From assembly GCA_025667525.1 (NCBI GenBank), contig JANFOE010000191.1:434001-498000 (forward strand): 64,000 bases of DNA, written 5' to 3'. Of this stretch, positions 1-11,760 are shown piece by piece. The DNA comes from Glebionis coronaria (lineage: Eukaryota > Streptophyta > Magnoliopsida > Asterales > Asteraceae). The notes below the pieces were generated by a model. That model was given only the letters and a program-made list of their open reading frames with translations. It was not told where the DNA came from and did not search any database. The translations under genes were made by a program, and so were the position numbers. The stretch's first letter is position 1; every line of letters begins with the position of its first letter.

Positions 1-1310
1 ACTTGTTCATTTACTTTTCATGTCATTTAAATTCATGTTATGCACCTTAATTACCATTTAATTCCAAGTAAGTTTTCATTTTAATTCTTGTCAAATCTTT
101 ATTTTATCTTGTCAATCTCTTATCTACCTTTCTTCTTCTTTGATTCATGTGTTTATGTTATGTTCATGTTTATGCTTTTTGTTTGATCTTAATGGTTTTT
201 GATTATTGTGGTTAAAGTTGTTTGATTTCATGTTTTTGATTGTGTGTTGATGCTTATTCATTGATTCGTTACTGTTTTAATCTATCCGTGTGTTTGATTT
301 TGGTTAATTTATGTTTATATCTGCTACTGTTACTATCTTCCTTGTTCTTCGGAAGATTTTGCCTTGTTTCTGATCTTTCCAGAAAACGTTCCGAACCAAA
401 GAAAGGATAGAAAGCTTCATTCGGAAGTCCAAAGTTCCGAACCAAGGTGTTTCATTCGGAAGTCAAAACTTCCGAACCAAGTCTGTTCATTCGGAACTCA
501 AAAAGTTCCGAGTCAAGGAAACTCATTCGGAACTTCAAAAGTTCCGAATAAAGGAGCTTCATTCGGAAGTCAAAACTTCCGAACCAAAGAACTTCATTCG
601 GAACCTTCCGAACCTACTCCAAGTTCCGAACCAAGGGCCTTCATTCGGAAGTTCTAAACTTCCGAATCAAGGAGCTTCATTCAGAAACTTCCGAATCAAG
701 GGGTGACCAGAAACTTCCGAATCAAGGAAGAATTTACAAGTTCCGAATCAGCAAGTTCCGAACAAAGCATTGTTTTGGATAAGTGACATATTCAGACCAA
801 TTTGTTCCGGATCAAGGATTTTGGTAATATTCCAAGTGAAGAAGAATCATTTCAACCAAAGGTGACATTTAGGACGAGTGATTGTTCCAAACGAAGGTTT
901 ATTCCGAATGAGCTGTATTCAGGTTCTTATTAGCTTTTGTCTTTGATTTTTATCTTCAAGCTTTATTTTTCTTGCCTTTTTATTTAATTGCACTTTTAGA
1001 TTATTTGCCTTAGTTTTAGTCGCACTTTAAGTTTGCCTTAGATAGATTTAAGTTTACGTCAGTTTACTTTAGTGCCCTTTAATTTTAGTCACGTTTTTAA
1101 ATACTTGCACTTTACTTTAATTAGAATTAGATTTACTTAAAGAGCACTTTTACTTTTAAAGTCTTTGCATTTAAATTTAAAATCACCCAAAAATATTCTT
1201 TTTCACCAAAGATCAACTAAGTCACACATAGGATCCTAGATCAATTCGTTAAGATTCCGAGAACACGAACTTAATCTTTAAATTTTTAACTAGGTAAAAC
1301 TTAGTTATCA
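1..1310 (+). repeat. 5' LTR of A1, 3' portion
   Basis: This matches 7325-8634 without indels. It ends in TTATCA, directly followed by the primer-binding site. By comparison with the complete 3' LTR, about 573 bases of this LTR lie before the window. The transcribed part contains an array of short inverted repeats at 380-800. Confidence 0.9.
380..800 (+). repeat. Array of TTCGGAA/TTCCGAA hairpin units in the A1 LTR
   Basis: About ten degenerate units of roughly 30 bp alternate ATTCGGAA with TTCCGAA separated by 4-10 bases, so many units can fold into a short stem-loop (for example TTCGGAACT facing AGTTCCGAA). Linkers are CAAGG, CATTC and similar. A small open frame across the array is a by-product of the repeats. 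The same array is at 7704-8124 in the 3' LTR. Confidence 0.8.
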
Positions 1311-1312
1311 AA

Positions 1313-1328
1313 TGGCGCCGCTGCCGGC
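1313..1328 (+). other. Primer-binding site of A1
   Basis: TGGCGCCGCTGCCGGC lies two bases after the LTR end. As I recall the 3' end of plant tRNA-Asp, this is complementary with about one or two mismatches, which is the usual primer type for Athila elements. Confidence 0.75.
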
Positions 1329-1531
1329 TCTTTTCGTTAAGATCAACAGTTTTCTGTGCTAGACACGTTGCTTTTTGGGATCCGTTTACTTGTGAACGTT
1401 ATTTTTCTTGCCTAAAAAAGTTCAAAAATCATAAAAATTAAAAATCTCAAAAATCCAAAAAGATTTTATTTTTATTGTATATATATATTGTCTTTGTGTT
1501 TGGTTTTGTTTTCTTTCGCATTTTCAGGTGT

Positions 1532-4500
1532 ATGCGTACTAGATCTTCTAATTATCAAGAGCCCGAGCCTCAAGAAGATTTAGATATGGCAGGTGTTAAC
1601 AACAACAACATTCCACCGAACCTGAATAATAATAATAACAACAATGCTCTTCCACAGCCCGATCTTCGGACCATGGAGGAACTTTGTCAACCAACAATGT
1701 TTGGACGAGGAGGACCGATTGCGCCGATGCAAATCAACGCTCCTGAGTTTTCGTTGAAGCACCACATGATTCAGCAAGTGCAAACAAACCCATTTAGAGG
1801 ATTGCCTGATGATGATGCCAACAAACACCTCGACAAGTTCATTACAATCACCCAAAGCATGAAGTTGCCTGGGGCCACAATGGATATACTCCGCCTACAA
1901 CTCTTCCCACATACTTTATCGCATCATGCTGAGAAATGGTTTGATCGTCTCCCGAAGAATTCTATTCACACTTGGAATGACATGACTCAACGCTTTCTTT
2001 CGCGCTACTTTCCACCATCCATGGTCACAAGCCTTCGCAATCAGATCAGCGGTTTCATGCAAGACCCTGATGAATCTCTTTTCGACGCTTGGGAGAGATA
2101 TAATGTCTTGATCGACCGTTGTCCAAACCACAACATGCTTCCGGTCACCTTGATCGATACTTTCTACAACGGATTGACTTTTCGAGATCGTGATACGATC
2201 AATGCAGCCGCCGGTGGCACATTCATGAAAAGGAGACCCGAGGAGTGTAGAGAGTTAATTAAAAACATGACTACTCATCATAAGAACTGGGATTCCTCTG
2301 CTTCTTCTAGAAACAACACGAGAGTCAATGTTTCTTCTACCTCAGCAAACCCTGAGATGACCGAACTCACCCGCATGATGGCTGAAATGAGCAAGAGTAT
2401 TACGCTTCTCGCTTCCAACCAACAACAACAACAAGTTAAAGCGGCTGCTAATCCTTGTGAAACATGTGGCGGTCCTCACTCATACACCGATTGTCCTTCG
2501 ACACAAGGAAATCCGGAAAATGTGTATGCAGCTTACGGTAATTATTCACCGGAAAATTACCAAGCTAGACAACAAGGAGATAGAAATCTGCTGAGCTACC
2601 GTTCCAACAATTACCTTTCACCCGGTTTTTCTCCTCAAAACCAAAACCCCGCCAACAACTACAATAGAAGCAACCAAATCCCACCTCGTGCTTCTAACCC
2701 TTATCAACCACCCACCCAACAACACCCACCCATTAACCCCGATGTTGACACAATCATGAGAACTCAAGGTGAGCAAATCAAGAATCTACAGAGCCAAATA
2801 ATCAATTTGAAAGGAGATATCTTGAAGCAAGGTAATGACATCAGAACCGAGGTTCGTGAAAATCTTCAATCCTCTTTCATCACTCAAACAACTGAATTAA
2901 AGAATCTGTTGGCTAGTTTCTTGCCCGAAGCTCAACCTTCTTCTTCCTCGGGTTCTCTACCTTCAAACACCGTCACTAATCCGCGAGCTAATGTGAGTGC
3001 TATAACTACGCGTAGTGGAATTACCATTGTCAATCCACCTGACTCACCACCATCATCTACAACTCCTCCACCACCATGTATCCCTATTACTCTTCCACCT
3101 AGTAGTAGTACACCATTACCGTCTCCGCCTCGTCATGACGATGTATCTCGGAAGGACCCTTCAACATCACAACCTTCACCAACTACACCTCCACCTAACC
3201 CTTATCAACCCAGAATCCCATACCCTTCTCGCATAGGCAAGACAAACGAGCTAACCAAGAATGACTGTAATGTAATGAAATATGTGGATATGCTATCTAA
3301 AATGACCATCAACATTAGCCTTGTTGAAGCACTTTGCCACATGCCGAAATTTGTCAAAGCATTCAAGGAATTGCTTAGCAAGAAGGAGAAGCTGATTGAA
3401 CTCGCCAACACACGATTAAATGAAAACTGCTCTGCAGTCCTTCTTAGAGAACTTCCGGAAAAGCTTGGAGATCCCGGTCGTTTTGTGTTGCCTTGCGTGT
3501 TCAACAAAACTGAAGAATTTACTGCCCTTGCTGATCTCGGGGCTAGTATTAATTTGATGCCACTGAGTGTTTGGAAAACACTATCATTGCCCGACCTCAT
3601 TCCAACAAAGATGACTCTCGAACTTGCGAACCGCACTCTCGCTTACCCCGTTGGTATAGCCGAAGATGTGTTTCTTAAAGTTGGCACATTTACTTTCCCG
3701 GTCGATTTTGTCGTAGTTGATTATGAAATGGACCCTCGTATTCCTCTAATACTTGGTCAGCCATTCTTGAGAACCGGACGTGCTTTAGTAGATGTGGCCG
3801 AAGGTGAGTTAATCTTACGAGTCGGGGATGATTCTAAAGTTTTTAAAATGGGGAAGCTTACAGGCAAATCTTTTGGAGGCCGAGAATCAGTGAATATGAT
3901 AAATGTGCTCGATGACTTTACCGTCTATGACAATCCTCTATTCGAGTCTTCCACTGACAATCCACTCTTTGAAGATAATGTGGATGATTCTCCCCCTACT
4001 TTGGACGCTTCACCCATTTATGATTCTCAACCGGTCTTCGATGCTTATGATGATGATGATTCTAGCTCAGACTCGGATGATTTTAATTTTACTTCTGAGT
4101 ATCCCGAGCTGCCCACTTTCGATGATTTCGATGAGGCTGATACTCTATCGAGCGATTCTTCACATGATGAAGATCCTCCACCATCACTCGATCCTACTTT
4201 GGACGATTATTCATTTGAGGAAGATTTCTCTGAATTTCTCAACACATACTTCCCTCATGAGAGTGATGCTCCTCCTTTTGACTTTGAAGATTATCGTCTT
4301 GATCCTACTTTGGATTTGAAGAGCATTTTGTCAAAGGAGAAGAAACCGGTCGACACCGAAATCCGTTGCACGTATGATTTGACACCTCTTTGTCCCACTT
4401 CTGAGGACGAGGTTGTGCTTCTTTGCGGATCTTCTTCACACTCGGCTGAGCCTGAGTGCTATTTTCCCCTGAAGGAAAAAGTGTTCGACCCCGGTATTGA

Positions 4501-4732
4501 AGTTTTTAAGCCATCTCAGTATCTACCTGATGAAATAAAAGGAAAAATCTTTGGACCCATTGAAGACATGCTTGCACCGCACCATACTTGCTTCTACTGT
4601 GCTCCATCACTGCTTAAGGGAACCTTGCCACTGCTCTTTTGGCTTGCCTTGTTCGCCTTAAGCTCTTGCTTATTGATGGATGAAAACTATGTCTTTGATC
4701 CTGGTGGATATTTTTCATGCTACTTCCGTTGA
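1532..4732 (+). CDS. Athila-like gag-protease polyprotein
   Basis: This intact frame of 1066 residues would make the capsid protein and an aspartic protease for virus-like particles. The frame is open back to 1475, but I choose ATG at 1532 (MRTRSS) because the A2 gag also begins MRTR and the upstream residues are non-specific hydrophobics. A retrotransposon-gag domain covers about residues 90-250 and includes the motif AEKWFDRLP. A variant zinc knuckle at C309-C321 has CX2CX3HX4C spacing. A proline/serine linker follows, then a retropepsin-like domain with DLGAS at about D668 and the flap-side motif ILGQPFLRTGRA. The tail is acidic and Asp/Ser-rich, then has a hydrophobic stretch near residues 1030-1050. 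The frame stops where reverse transcriptase would normally begin. No break is seen, consistent with recent activity or selection. Confidence 0.85.
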   Translation: MRTRSSNYQEPEPQEDLDMAGVNNNNIPPNLNNNNNNNALPQPDLRTMEELCQPTMFGRGGPIAPMQINAPEFSLKHHMIQQVQTNPFRGLPDDDANKHLDKFITITQSMKLPGATMDILRLQLFPHTLSHHAEKWFDRLPKNSIHTWNDMTQRFLSRYFPPSMVTSLRNQISGFMQDPDESLFDAWERYNVLIDRCPNHNMLPVTLIDTFYNGLTFRDRDTINAAAGGTFMKRRPEECRELIKNMTTHHKNWDSSASSRNNTRVNVSSTSANPEMTELTRMMAEMSKSITLLASNQQQQQVKAAANPCETCGGPHSYTDCPSTQGNPENVYAAYGNYSPENYQARQQGDRNLLSYRSNNYLSPGFSPQNQNPANNYNRSNQIPPRASNPYQPPTQQHPPINPDVDTIMRTQGEQIKNLQSQIINLKGDILKQGNDIRTEVRENLQSSFITQTTELKNLLASFLPEAQPSSSSGSLPSNTVTNPRANVSAITTRSGITIVNPPDSPPSSTTPPPPCIPITLPPSSSTPLPSPPRHDDVSRKDPSTSQPSPTTPPPNPYQPRIPYPSRIGKTNELTKNDCNVMKYVDMLSKMTINISLVEALCHMPKFVKAFKELLSKKEKLIELANTRLNENCSAVLLRELPEKLGDPGRFVLPCVFNKTEEFTALADLGASINLMPLSVWKTLSLPDLIPTKMTLELANRTLAYPVGIAEDVFLKVGTFTFPVDFVVVDYEMDPRIPLILGQPFLRTGRALVDVAEGELILRVGDDSKVFKMGKLTGKSFGGRESVNMINVLDDFTVYDNPLFESSTDNPLFEDNVDDSPPTLDASPIYDSQPVFDAYDDDDSSSDSDDFNFTSEYPELPTFDDFDEADTLSSDSSHDEDPPPSLDPTLDDYSFEEDFSEFLNTYFPHESDAPPFDFEDYRLDPTLDLKSILSKEKKPVDTEIRCTYDLTPLCPTSEDEVVLLCGSSSHSAEPECYFPLKEKVFDPGIEVFKPSQYLPDEIKGKIFGPIEDMLAPHHTCFYCAPSLLKGTLPLLFWLALFALSSCLLMDENYVFDPGGYFSCYFR

Positions 4733-6751
4733 TGATCAAGGTCGAGTCAGGCTCACGACTCGGTTAACAAAAATCAAGCGCTTCTTGGGAGGCAACCCAT
4801 GCATCTATCTTTCCGCTTTCTTTACCATAAGTGTAGGGGGGACCCTTTGGATTCCTATTTCCTCTCCTCACTTCTTAATCAGGGATTCGAGCTTCTATGA
4901 TCCACTCTTGATGATTCTTGACGAACCCGTGATTCCGTGTTCTACTTCTTCCCGGTTCTATCCTAAACTCTTTTCGATTCACTATTTTATATTTTCTCAA
5001 TATTAAAATAGGAATCTCTTTAGTTGTCTTTTCCTTAGCAAGATTTAAACAACATGCACAATGTCCTAAGTGTAGGGGAGCTTACTCCCACATGCTTAAA
5101 CATTGAGGACAATGTTTATCTTAAGTGTAGGGGGGACTTCTATCGAAGTTAAGTGGTCTTTTCCTTGTTTTTGTCCTCATTATAACCGGAAAATCAATTT
5201 TTCGACATTTTTCAAAATTTTTGATCTATTTTGGCCTATTAGTTGTCATCTTTGTATAGTTATTTTCTTTCCCTGCTAGAATAAATCTTTGAATAAGTGG
5301 TTTAATTTTCAAACGTTGTGAATCTTTTGACTCAATCCGAGTTTACTCTAGCTAGTATCCTTAACGTGTTTAAGTCAAGTTTTGCTAGGCTTTTATATAG
5401 GGAGCTATAAAACGCGAAAGTCTTAACTCTCACGGGTTAAGAACAAGAACTTTTCGCAAGTTCCTATAATTGATCCTAGAGATTCGTTTATCAAGGGAAC
5501 TTTAAGATGCGATTTCTAAACTTGAAAGAGTCTAAGAATTTGCAAGATCCTATAGGCGACTCGAAAACCCAAAACTTTGATTTAATAGGCTAAGCATTCA
5601 CAAGTCTCATTACTTGAGATTTTAAACTGTGGAGAACGAGAGATGATAGAGCCAATTATAAGTTCGGTATTATTTCGTGAATTTATGTGAGTTAATTATT
5701 AGCCTATTCTCCAATCGCTTGCTAATAATTTATTTGCTAATAAATAAAGTTGTACGATTTGAAAAGTTACTTAGCTTCTAGCCCCAGATCGTTTAAAAGT
5801 TGCTCGGTAATGACGAGAGTTCATAGCCAAGGCATAACTTATGAAGCGGGGCGCGAAGATTGGCGAGTCCGAAAAGGCCCTAACAAGGCATGAGGGCTAT
5901 GTTTTGTTGCTAAAGATCCAAAGTGATGTGAAGAATCATTTATCGAAAATCAATATGAAGGATCGAGACATACGACGTAAAGCAAAACTCCCCAAAAGTC
6001 ATGGAGAAGTGTATCCGAAAAGACCCTAACAAGGTATGAGGAGAAATAGATCCAAGTCATAAAAGGAGGCGGATCGTTGTATACCAAAGTCCAAAATAAA
6101 GATTGGAGAAAAATGAAGAAGTCGTGGTCCAAGTATGAATCTCTCAAAACTTCAAGTGAAGAAATTCCAATTATGAAGAGAAGACCATTATTTCATGAAC
6201 GTCTCTCAAGATTTGAAGTATGAAGTCGCTGCCAAATATCGGCCCGAGAAAGGTCTCAAATCGCGAACCAAGTTATGCCAAGATATGAACATTCTGATAT
6301 CCTGAGAAGCAGTTTTAAAAGGTTTGGTCCTTTAGCTAACTATTGATTAAATCGTGCACTTTATTTTCAGACTAAATAACTATCGAAATAAGTCAAACAA
6401 TGCATCTTCGTGATCATTCAAGACAAATAATAAAATATAAGAGATACACCTAGGAATAAGGGAGTCTAAGTGAATAATTGGCCCACATGAGTTCGTGTTA
6501 GTTTACTAACTTATAATAACAATGATCTCGTTTTTAAGCTTGGTTTGGAGAAAGTGAAAACTTGAGGATGATGATTATTCATAACATTTCCAAAACCCAA
6601 GGTATGCTTTTGATTTCTTTATTCTGTATGTTTTTATTTATTTTATCTCTTTAATAAAGGCCGACGTGGATTAATTATGATGAAAAGTGTAATCTTGCTT
6701 TGTAACTAATGCATTGCATGAGGACATTGCAATGGTCAAGTGTAGGGGATT
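4733..6751 (+). other. Non-coding 3' internal region of A1
   Basis: No frame longer than about 110 codons and no pol or env-like motif is visible. It holds three internal copies of an AAGTGTAGGGG purine tract (4829-4842, 5068-5080, 5123-5137). A small hairpin at 5100-5115 has ACATTG facing CAATGT. A phrase of about 27 bp built on CCCTAACAAGG recurs near 5868 and 6014. The region replaces the roughly 5 kb of pol expected in an autonomous relative. Confidence 0.7.
6738..6750 (+). other. 3' polypurine tract of A1
   Basis: AAGTGTAGGGGAT sits immediately before the LTR start (TGATAGG at 6752). It matches the internal tracts at 4829, 5068 and 5123. Confidence 0.75.
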
Positions 6752-8634
6752 TGATAGGTGTGTAAACACCCATCTTTTCTACCACTTAATTACAATAATT
6801 ACCGGACCAAAACGTGTATTTTATGTCTTTTATGTCGGAATTATGCATGGTTTGTGTTTTTGTTGTGATTTAGGATGAAAAGGTAAAAAGTGGAGAAAAC
6901 ACGGACATTCACGGGCATTTACGGACTTTTATTGAAGAAAAGGATAAAAGACGAAGTCAAGAAGTCAAGAGTGCAAAAAGAACGGAAGTCCACGACCAAT
7001 TCTGAAGATTTATCGAGGAAAAAGTCAAAAGACGGAAGTTTATCAAAAGCCAAAGAATTCAAGTCTATTTTATTGAAGAATTCAAAGACGAGTTCGAAGA
7101 AATCCCGAAGCCACAAGTCCCTTAAGTCCAAGTTTAAAGAAGATTAGAAGAAAAGGACTAATGACGCAATTAATGAAGATTAATAAAATAAGGGACTTAA
7201 GCTTGCAATTAAGAGAAAAGGAAAGAGGGGAGGAAGCTTCCTAATCCTCCCCTATAAATAGTCATTAGATGTAAACATTTCATTTTGTTGGCTAAGGTGA
7301 CAATTAGTCTTCCACCATTTAAATACTTGTTCATTTACTTTTCATGTCATTTAAATTCATGTTATGCACCTTAATTACCATTTAATTCCAAGTAAGTTTT
7401 CATTTTAATTCTTGTCAAATCTTTATTTTATCTTGTCAATCTCTTATCTACCTTTCTTCTTCTTTGATTCATGTGTTTATGTTATGTTCATGTTTATGCT
7501 TTTTGTTTGATCTTAATGGTTTTTGATTATTGTGGTTAAAGTTGTTTGATTTCATGTTTTTGATTGTGTGTTGATGCTTATTCATTGATTTGTTACTGTT
7601 TTAATCTATCCGTGTGTTTGATTTTGGTTAATTTATGTTTATATCTGCTACTGTTACTATCTTCCTTGTTCTTTGGAAGATTTTGCCTTGTTTCTGATCT
7701 TTCCAGAAAACGTTCCGAACCAAAGAAAGGATAGAAAGCTTCATTCGAAAGTCCAAAGTTCCGAACCAAGGTGTTTCATTCGGAAGTCAAAACTTCCGAA
7801 CCAAGTCTGTTCATTCGGAACTCAAAAAGTTCCGAGTCAAGGAAACTCATTCGGAACTTCAAAAGTTCCGAATAAAGGAGCTTCATTCGGAAGTCAAAAC
7901 TTCTGAACCAAAGAACTTCATTCGGAACCTTCCGAACCTACTCCAAGTTCCGAACCAAGGGCCTTCATTCGGAAGTTCTAAACTTCCGAATCAAGGAGCT
8001 TCATTCAGAAACTTCCGAATCAAGGGGTGACCAGAAACTTCCGAATCAAGGAAGAATTTACAAGTTCCGAATCAGCAAGTTCCGAACAAAGCATTGTTTT
8101 GGATAAGTGACATATTCAGACCAATTTGTTCCGGATCAAGGATTTTGGTAATATTCCAAGTGAAGAAGAATCATTTCAACCAAAGGTGACATTTAGGACG
8201 AGTGATTGTTCCAAACGAAGGTTTATTCCGAATGAGCTGTATTCAGGTTCTTATTAGCTTTTGTCTTTGATTTTTATCTTCAAGCTTTATTTTTCTTGCC
8301 TTTTTATTTAATTGCACTTTTAGATTATTTGCCTTAGTTTTAGTCGCACTTTAAGTTTGCCTTAGATAGGTTTAAGTTTACGTCAGTTTACTTTAGTGCC
8401 CTTTAATTTTAGTCACGTTTTTAAATACTTGCACTTTACTTTAATTAGAATTAGATTTACTTAAAGAGCACTTTTACTTTTAAAGTCTTTGCATTTAAAT
8501 TTAAAATCACCCAAAAATATTCTTTTTCACCAAAGATCAACTAAGTCACACATAGGAGCCTAGATCAATTCGTTAAGATTCCGAGAACACGAACTTAATG
8601 TTTAAATTTTTAACTAGGTAAAATCTAGTTATCA
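6752..8634 (+). repeat. 3' LTR of A1, complete (1883 bp)
   Basis: Begins TGATAGG after the polypurine tract and ends TTATCA, where Tekay-like LTR sequence resumes at once with GGCCC. The same GGGCCC position is uninterrupted in the other Tekay LTR at about 17,481, so GGCCC is the probable target duplication. Confidence 0.9.
7252..7260 (+). promoter_or_regulatory. TATA box of the A1 LTR
   Basis: CTATAAATA follows a CCTCCC tract about 500 bases into the LTR. Transcription would start some 30 bases downstream and include the hairpin array. The equivalent box of the 5' LTR is outside the window. Confidence 0.65.
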
Positions 8635-10610
8635 GGCCCAAATGGGTTAAGCCTAATAAGTAATTTTTATAAGTGTTTAGCTTATTTAGTTAAATCATTA
8701 GTCCAAATATGCTAACTTAGCTCGTTAATGTCCGTATGTCATATAATTCGGGTTTTATCGGTTTTACTTGTATTAGATACTTATATATCAGTATATGACT
8801 TTTAAAAACTTTACATTAGACGGGTTTGATCGTCTAAGTTTTAATTGGCGAAAAACGTCAATTTTACGGTTATAGCCGAAAAAGTCTTAAAAATCATGTT
8901 TATAGTTTTTATAACTTATAAAACTTATTCAAATACCATTTTTATAAAGTGTCCATTTATTTAACCTTATACATATTTATATAAATGAAATTCATAAGTT
9001 AGTGGGTTTTAATTTCACATTTTATACTATATTATTTGAGTGCTTATATAATAGTATTAAATATTAATTCTTCAAAATCTGATTTTTAGTTTCATCTTCA
9101 CCATTTTTATCATATCTAGAGTTATACAATGAGTTAGAAGCTCATTTTTGGATGGCATGAACTTCATATTATGTGCTACAATTAAGATAGTTATAGCTAC
9201 TGCTCATTCTATGTTTAACTATCCTTAACAGTCCCTACAAAACAGACTATTCAGATTAGCACACTCATCTTGTTTTGATCATATCTCATTCATTTTGATG
9301 ATTCCATTGCATGGACAACTCTCACATGTGTATGACATCTTATACTTACTGTACATATATTCCATCATGCAAATTTATCAGTTTAAGTCTTGGTTACTTA
9401 CTATTTTTATACAGCCATTAATTTAAGCATGATTTTAGCCTTGTTTCTTATGGTTATTCATCTTTTTAAGCATGTTTATCAAATCTATCAACACCAAATT
9501 CCCACATAATATTTTTAATCATCATTCATCATCATATACATATACATAAATAAAGAAAATACAAGATTACATAATCAAAATAACAAGAGGATATGAAGAA
9601 CAATCTTTATACCACCATTAGTGATGAAAAGATGAGGTTTTTGATGAACAAGACTTGGTTCTTGTTATCAAATCTTCAACTTTAGCAAGGAAACTTCTTG
9701 GGTCCTTTGGATATATGAACACCTCCATGAATTCAGCCCTTTAACCTCATGAAAACTCCTTTTCATAGGTTAAGATCACCTCCAATCTTCATATCTTCAA
9801 AGGTTCTTCAACATATGTGTGAATAACACATGATATTGTGGTTAAATTGATCAAATGAGGGGTGTTTAATGGTGGTTTTTTGACGAAATATAGAGAGAGA
9901 GGAGAGAAAAATGGTGGTTTGCATGTATGAAAGTGTTAAATGGTTTGTGTGAGTGGTTTTGGCAAGTTTTGTGTGCAAGTGGTGTGATGGCAAAGCTAAG
10001 ACAAGTGTCTTAACTTTGTTTACAAGCTTAACACCTCACAAGGGTGTGTTGTACACTTGTGGCCATCCCATGTGTGGGGGTGGGGCAAGTTTATCTTGTC
10101 TCATCTTCATTTAATTACGGGTACTCCTCGATTCTAGTTTCCTCGATTTGCGTGCCCTCGGGTCGTTTTATGAAAAACGTTTTTATAAATTATGAATCAA
10201 CGGAACAAAACGAATCTAATAAAAATTGTCTCATCAAAAACGAAGTTCGAAAACGTAAATACGTAATCCTAAGGTTTCTGGTTTAGTCGTAAAGGACGTT
10301 AAATTATAATCGTATGTCCTAATCTCTTCTCGTAAATTCGTGAGTTTATGAACCAACACAAATTTAAAATTCCAAAATAATATTCACGGATAAATTTATT
10401 TTCTGAAATGTCGGAATTTCACCAAAACGGTGTATGTAAACGTAAGCACGTAACGTAGAATCCTCCGGTTTAGACGTAGTCGATGCTACTTCAAGACGTA
10501 AATCCAAATTTCATCCCAAAAATAATTGAGTTCATAATATAACATTAAAATAATGTTTTTAAATAATATTTGAGAATAAAATATAACTCATAAATTAACG
10601 GATTGTCACA
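8635..10610 (-). repeat. T1 3' LTR, portion right of A1
   Basis: Collinear with 17481-19452 with scattered substitutions (roughly 97-98% identical by eye) and few indels. On the minus strand it begins TGTGACAATCC. It contains no gene. Confidence 0.85.
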
Positions 10611-10611
10611 G

Positions 10612-10630
10612 CATTTACCCCTAAACAGGA
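10612..10630 (-). other. Polypurine tract of T1
   Basis: On the minus strand a GTTTAGGGGTAAATG tract precedes the LTR start. A 19-bp perfect copy lies at 12534-12552. Confidence 0.6.
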
Positions 10631-11439
10631 TCTTTGTCCTCAAAGATCATCTTATCTTACTACTCGCTTCTTATAGAGTTAGAGCCATGTGGGTATTTCC
10701 TCCACATTTGGTCTTTTCTCACAAGTGTAATCCATTACAATACGCGAGTTTCATCAAACATAACTACGGGAATAAGATCAGGCTTATTGTTGACTTACTT
10801 TCTCTATCCATGATGTTCACGGGTTTTTGATGAATGCAACTTTTTGCCGATCTAAACTTTACTAAGAAACAATCAGATTTTCACTTGATAGACATTTTAT
10901 CAAGTTCGATATACGAAACATAATTCACGCAGCTCTTGAAGTCCTAGGGTAGATCCAACTTATATGCCTTTCAAACCAATCTTTTACATCATCTCAATGG
11001 TCCTATACAATGGGGACTTATATCCCATGATCTTTCAGATCATCAATTCATTTTTCCATGGTTAAAATTTTGGCATAACTTCGCTACCCATCTGGCATTT
11101 CAAGATCTACATTTCATATTCACATAATCTCCTGCCCACTATCGAAAGTCAATAATCAGATCCTAATTTCAACAATCATTTCAGGTCTGGCGAGTCGAGT
11201 AATTTGTAAGGTTATGTTCGCCATCATAGGAAACCTTAAACCTAAAAGACATGTCCAACTCACAATGGGGGTATGTCGGGTGTCTTCATCCCAATTCCTA
11301 CTTACAGATGCTCTAATATATATACTCACAAGATTCGATCTAGATCCTAATACGATAGTTTCAATGATAATCTCTCCATATGAAAACGATTATACGGTTT
11401 ATTACCAAAGGTCAATTATTCAAGCATAACACAAGACTT

Positions 11440-11760
11440 CTAGTGTTTTGTATCATTACTTTGCCTCGTCCCTTCGATTGGGGCTATAAATAGTACTCTC
11501 ATCAAGGTTCGTTCCCAATGACTTCTGAGCAAATCTCTAGAAATTCGATGCGAAGCGAGGATCTTGATAGAGATGATCGATACAGGCACACCATGTTTAC
11601 ATAACTCCTTTAAATACAAAAGAGTCAATTTATTCATCAAGAATCTATCATTAACAGGAATGATATTAGCAGATTTGGTCAGCCTGTCGACGATGACCCA
11701 AATCGAATCGAATTCAGATGATGACCTTTGCAATAGCTAGACGTTTACTAATGTATGAGG
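11440..11760 (-). pseudogene. Integrase remnant of T1
   Basis: The minus-strand translation contains [12 protein letters not shown] and KHGVPVSIIS, hallmarks of the gypsy integrase core that also occur in element T2 at 32,507-33,022. The segment after SIIS is garbled and the catalytic SDRD motif is missing, so no active enzyme is encoded. The zinc-binding and C-terminal parts were not recognised nearby. Confidence 0.65.

Larger units (their letters stand above)
1..8634 (+). mobile_element. Athila-like non-autonomous LTR retrotransposon A1 (5' end off-window)
   Basis: The sequence at 1-1310 recurs at 7325-8634 with a constant offset of 7324 bases and about nine mismatches, so these are two LTRs of one element. 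Between them are a TGGCGCC-type primer site, a single large gag-protease frame and a 2-kb non-coding tail ending in a purine-rich tract. No reverse transcriptase, RNase H or integrase is visible, so mobility would have to be supplied in trans. The gag style, primer site and AAGTGTAGGGG tracts fit the Athila group of Ty3/gypsy. The element lies inside the left LTR of a Tekay-like element that resumes at 8635. Confidence 0.85.

Noticed and set aside
364..657. 97-codon frame in the A1 LTR and its copy at 7673-7906
   Set aside because: It follows the TTCGGAA/TTCCGAA repeat array, the two LTR copies have different lengths of frame, and nothing resembles a protein family.
3205..3636. 143-codon minus-strand frame opposite gag-protease
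   Set aside because: It is a shadow of the protease-coding strand, with no independent signature.
5841..6029. Small frames in the A1 3' internal region (also 6890-7147)
   Set aside because: Lysine-rich low-complexity frames with no family resemblance; the second lies within the LTR.
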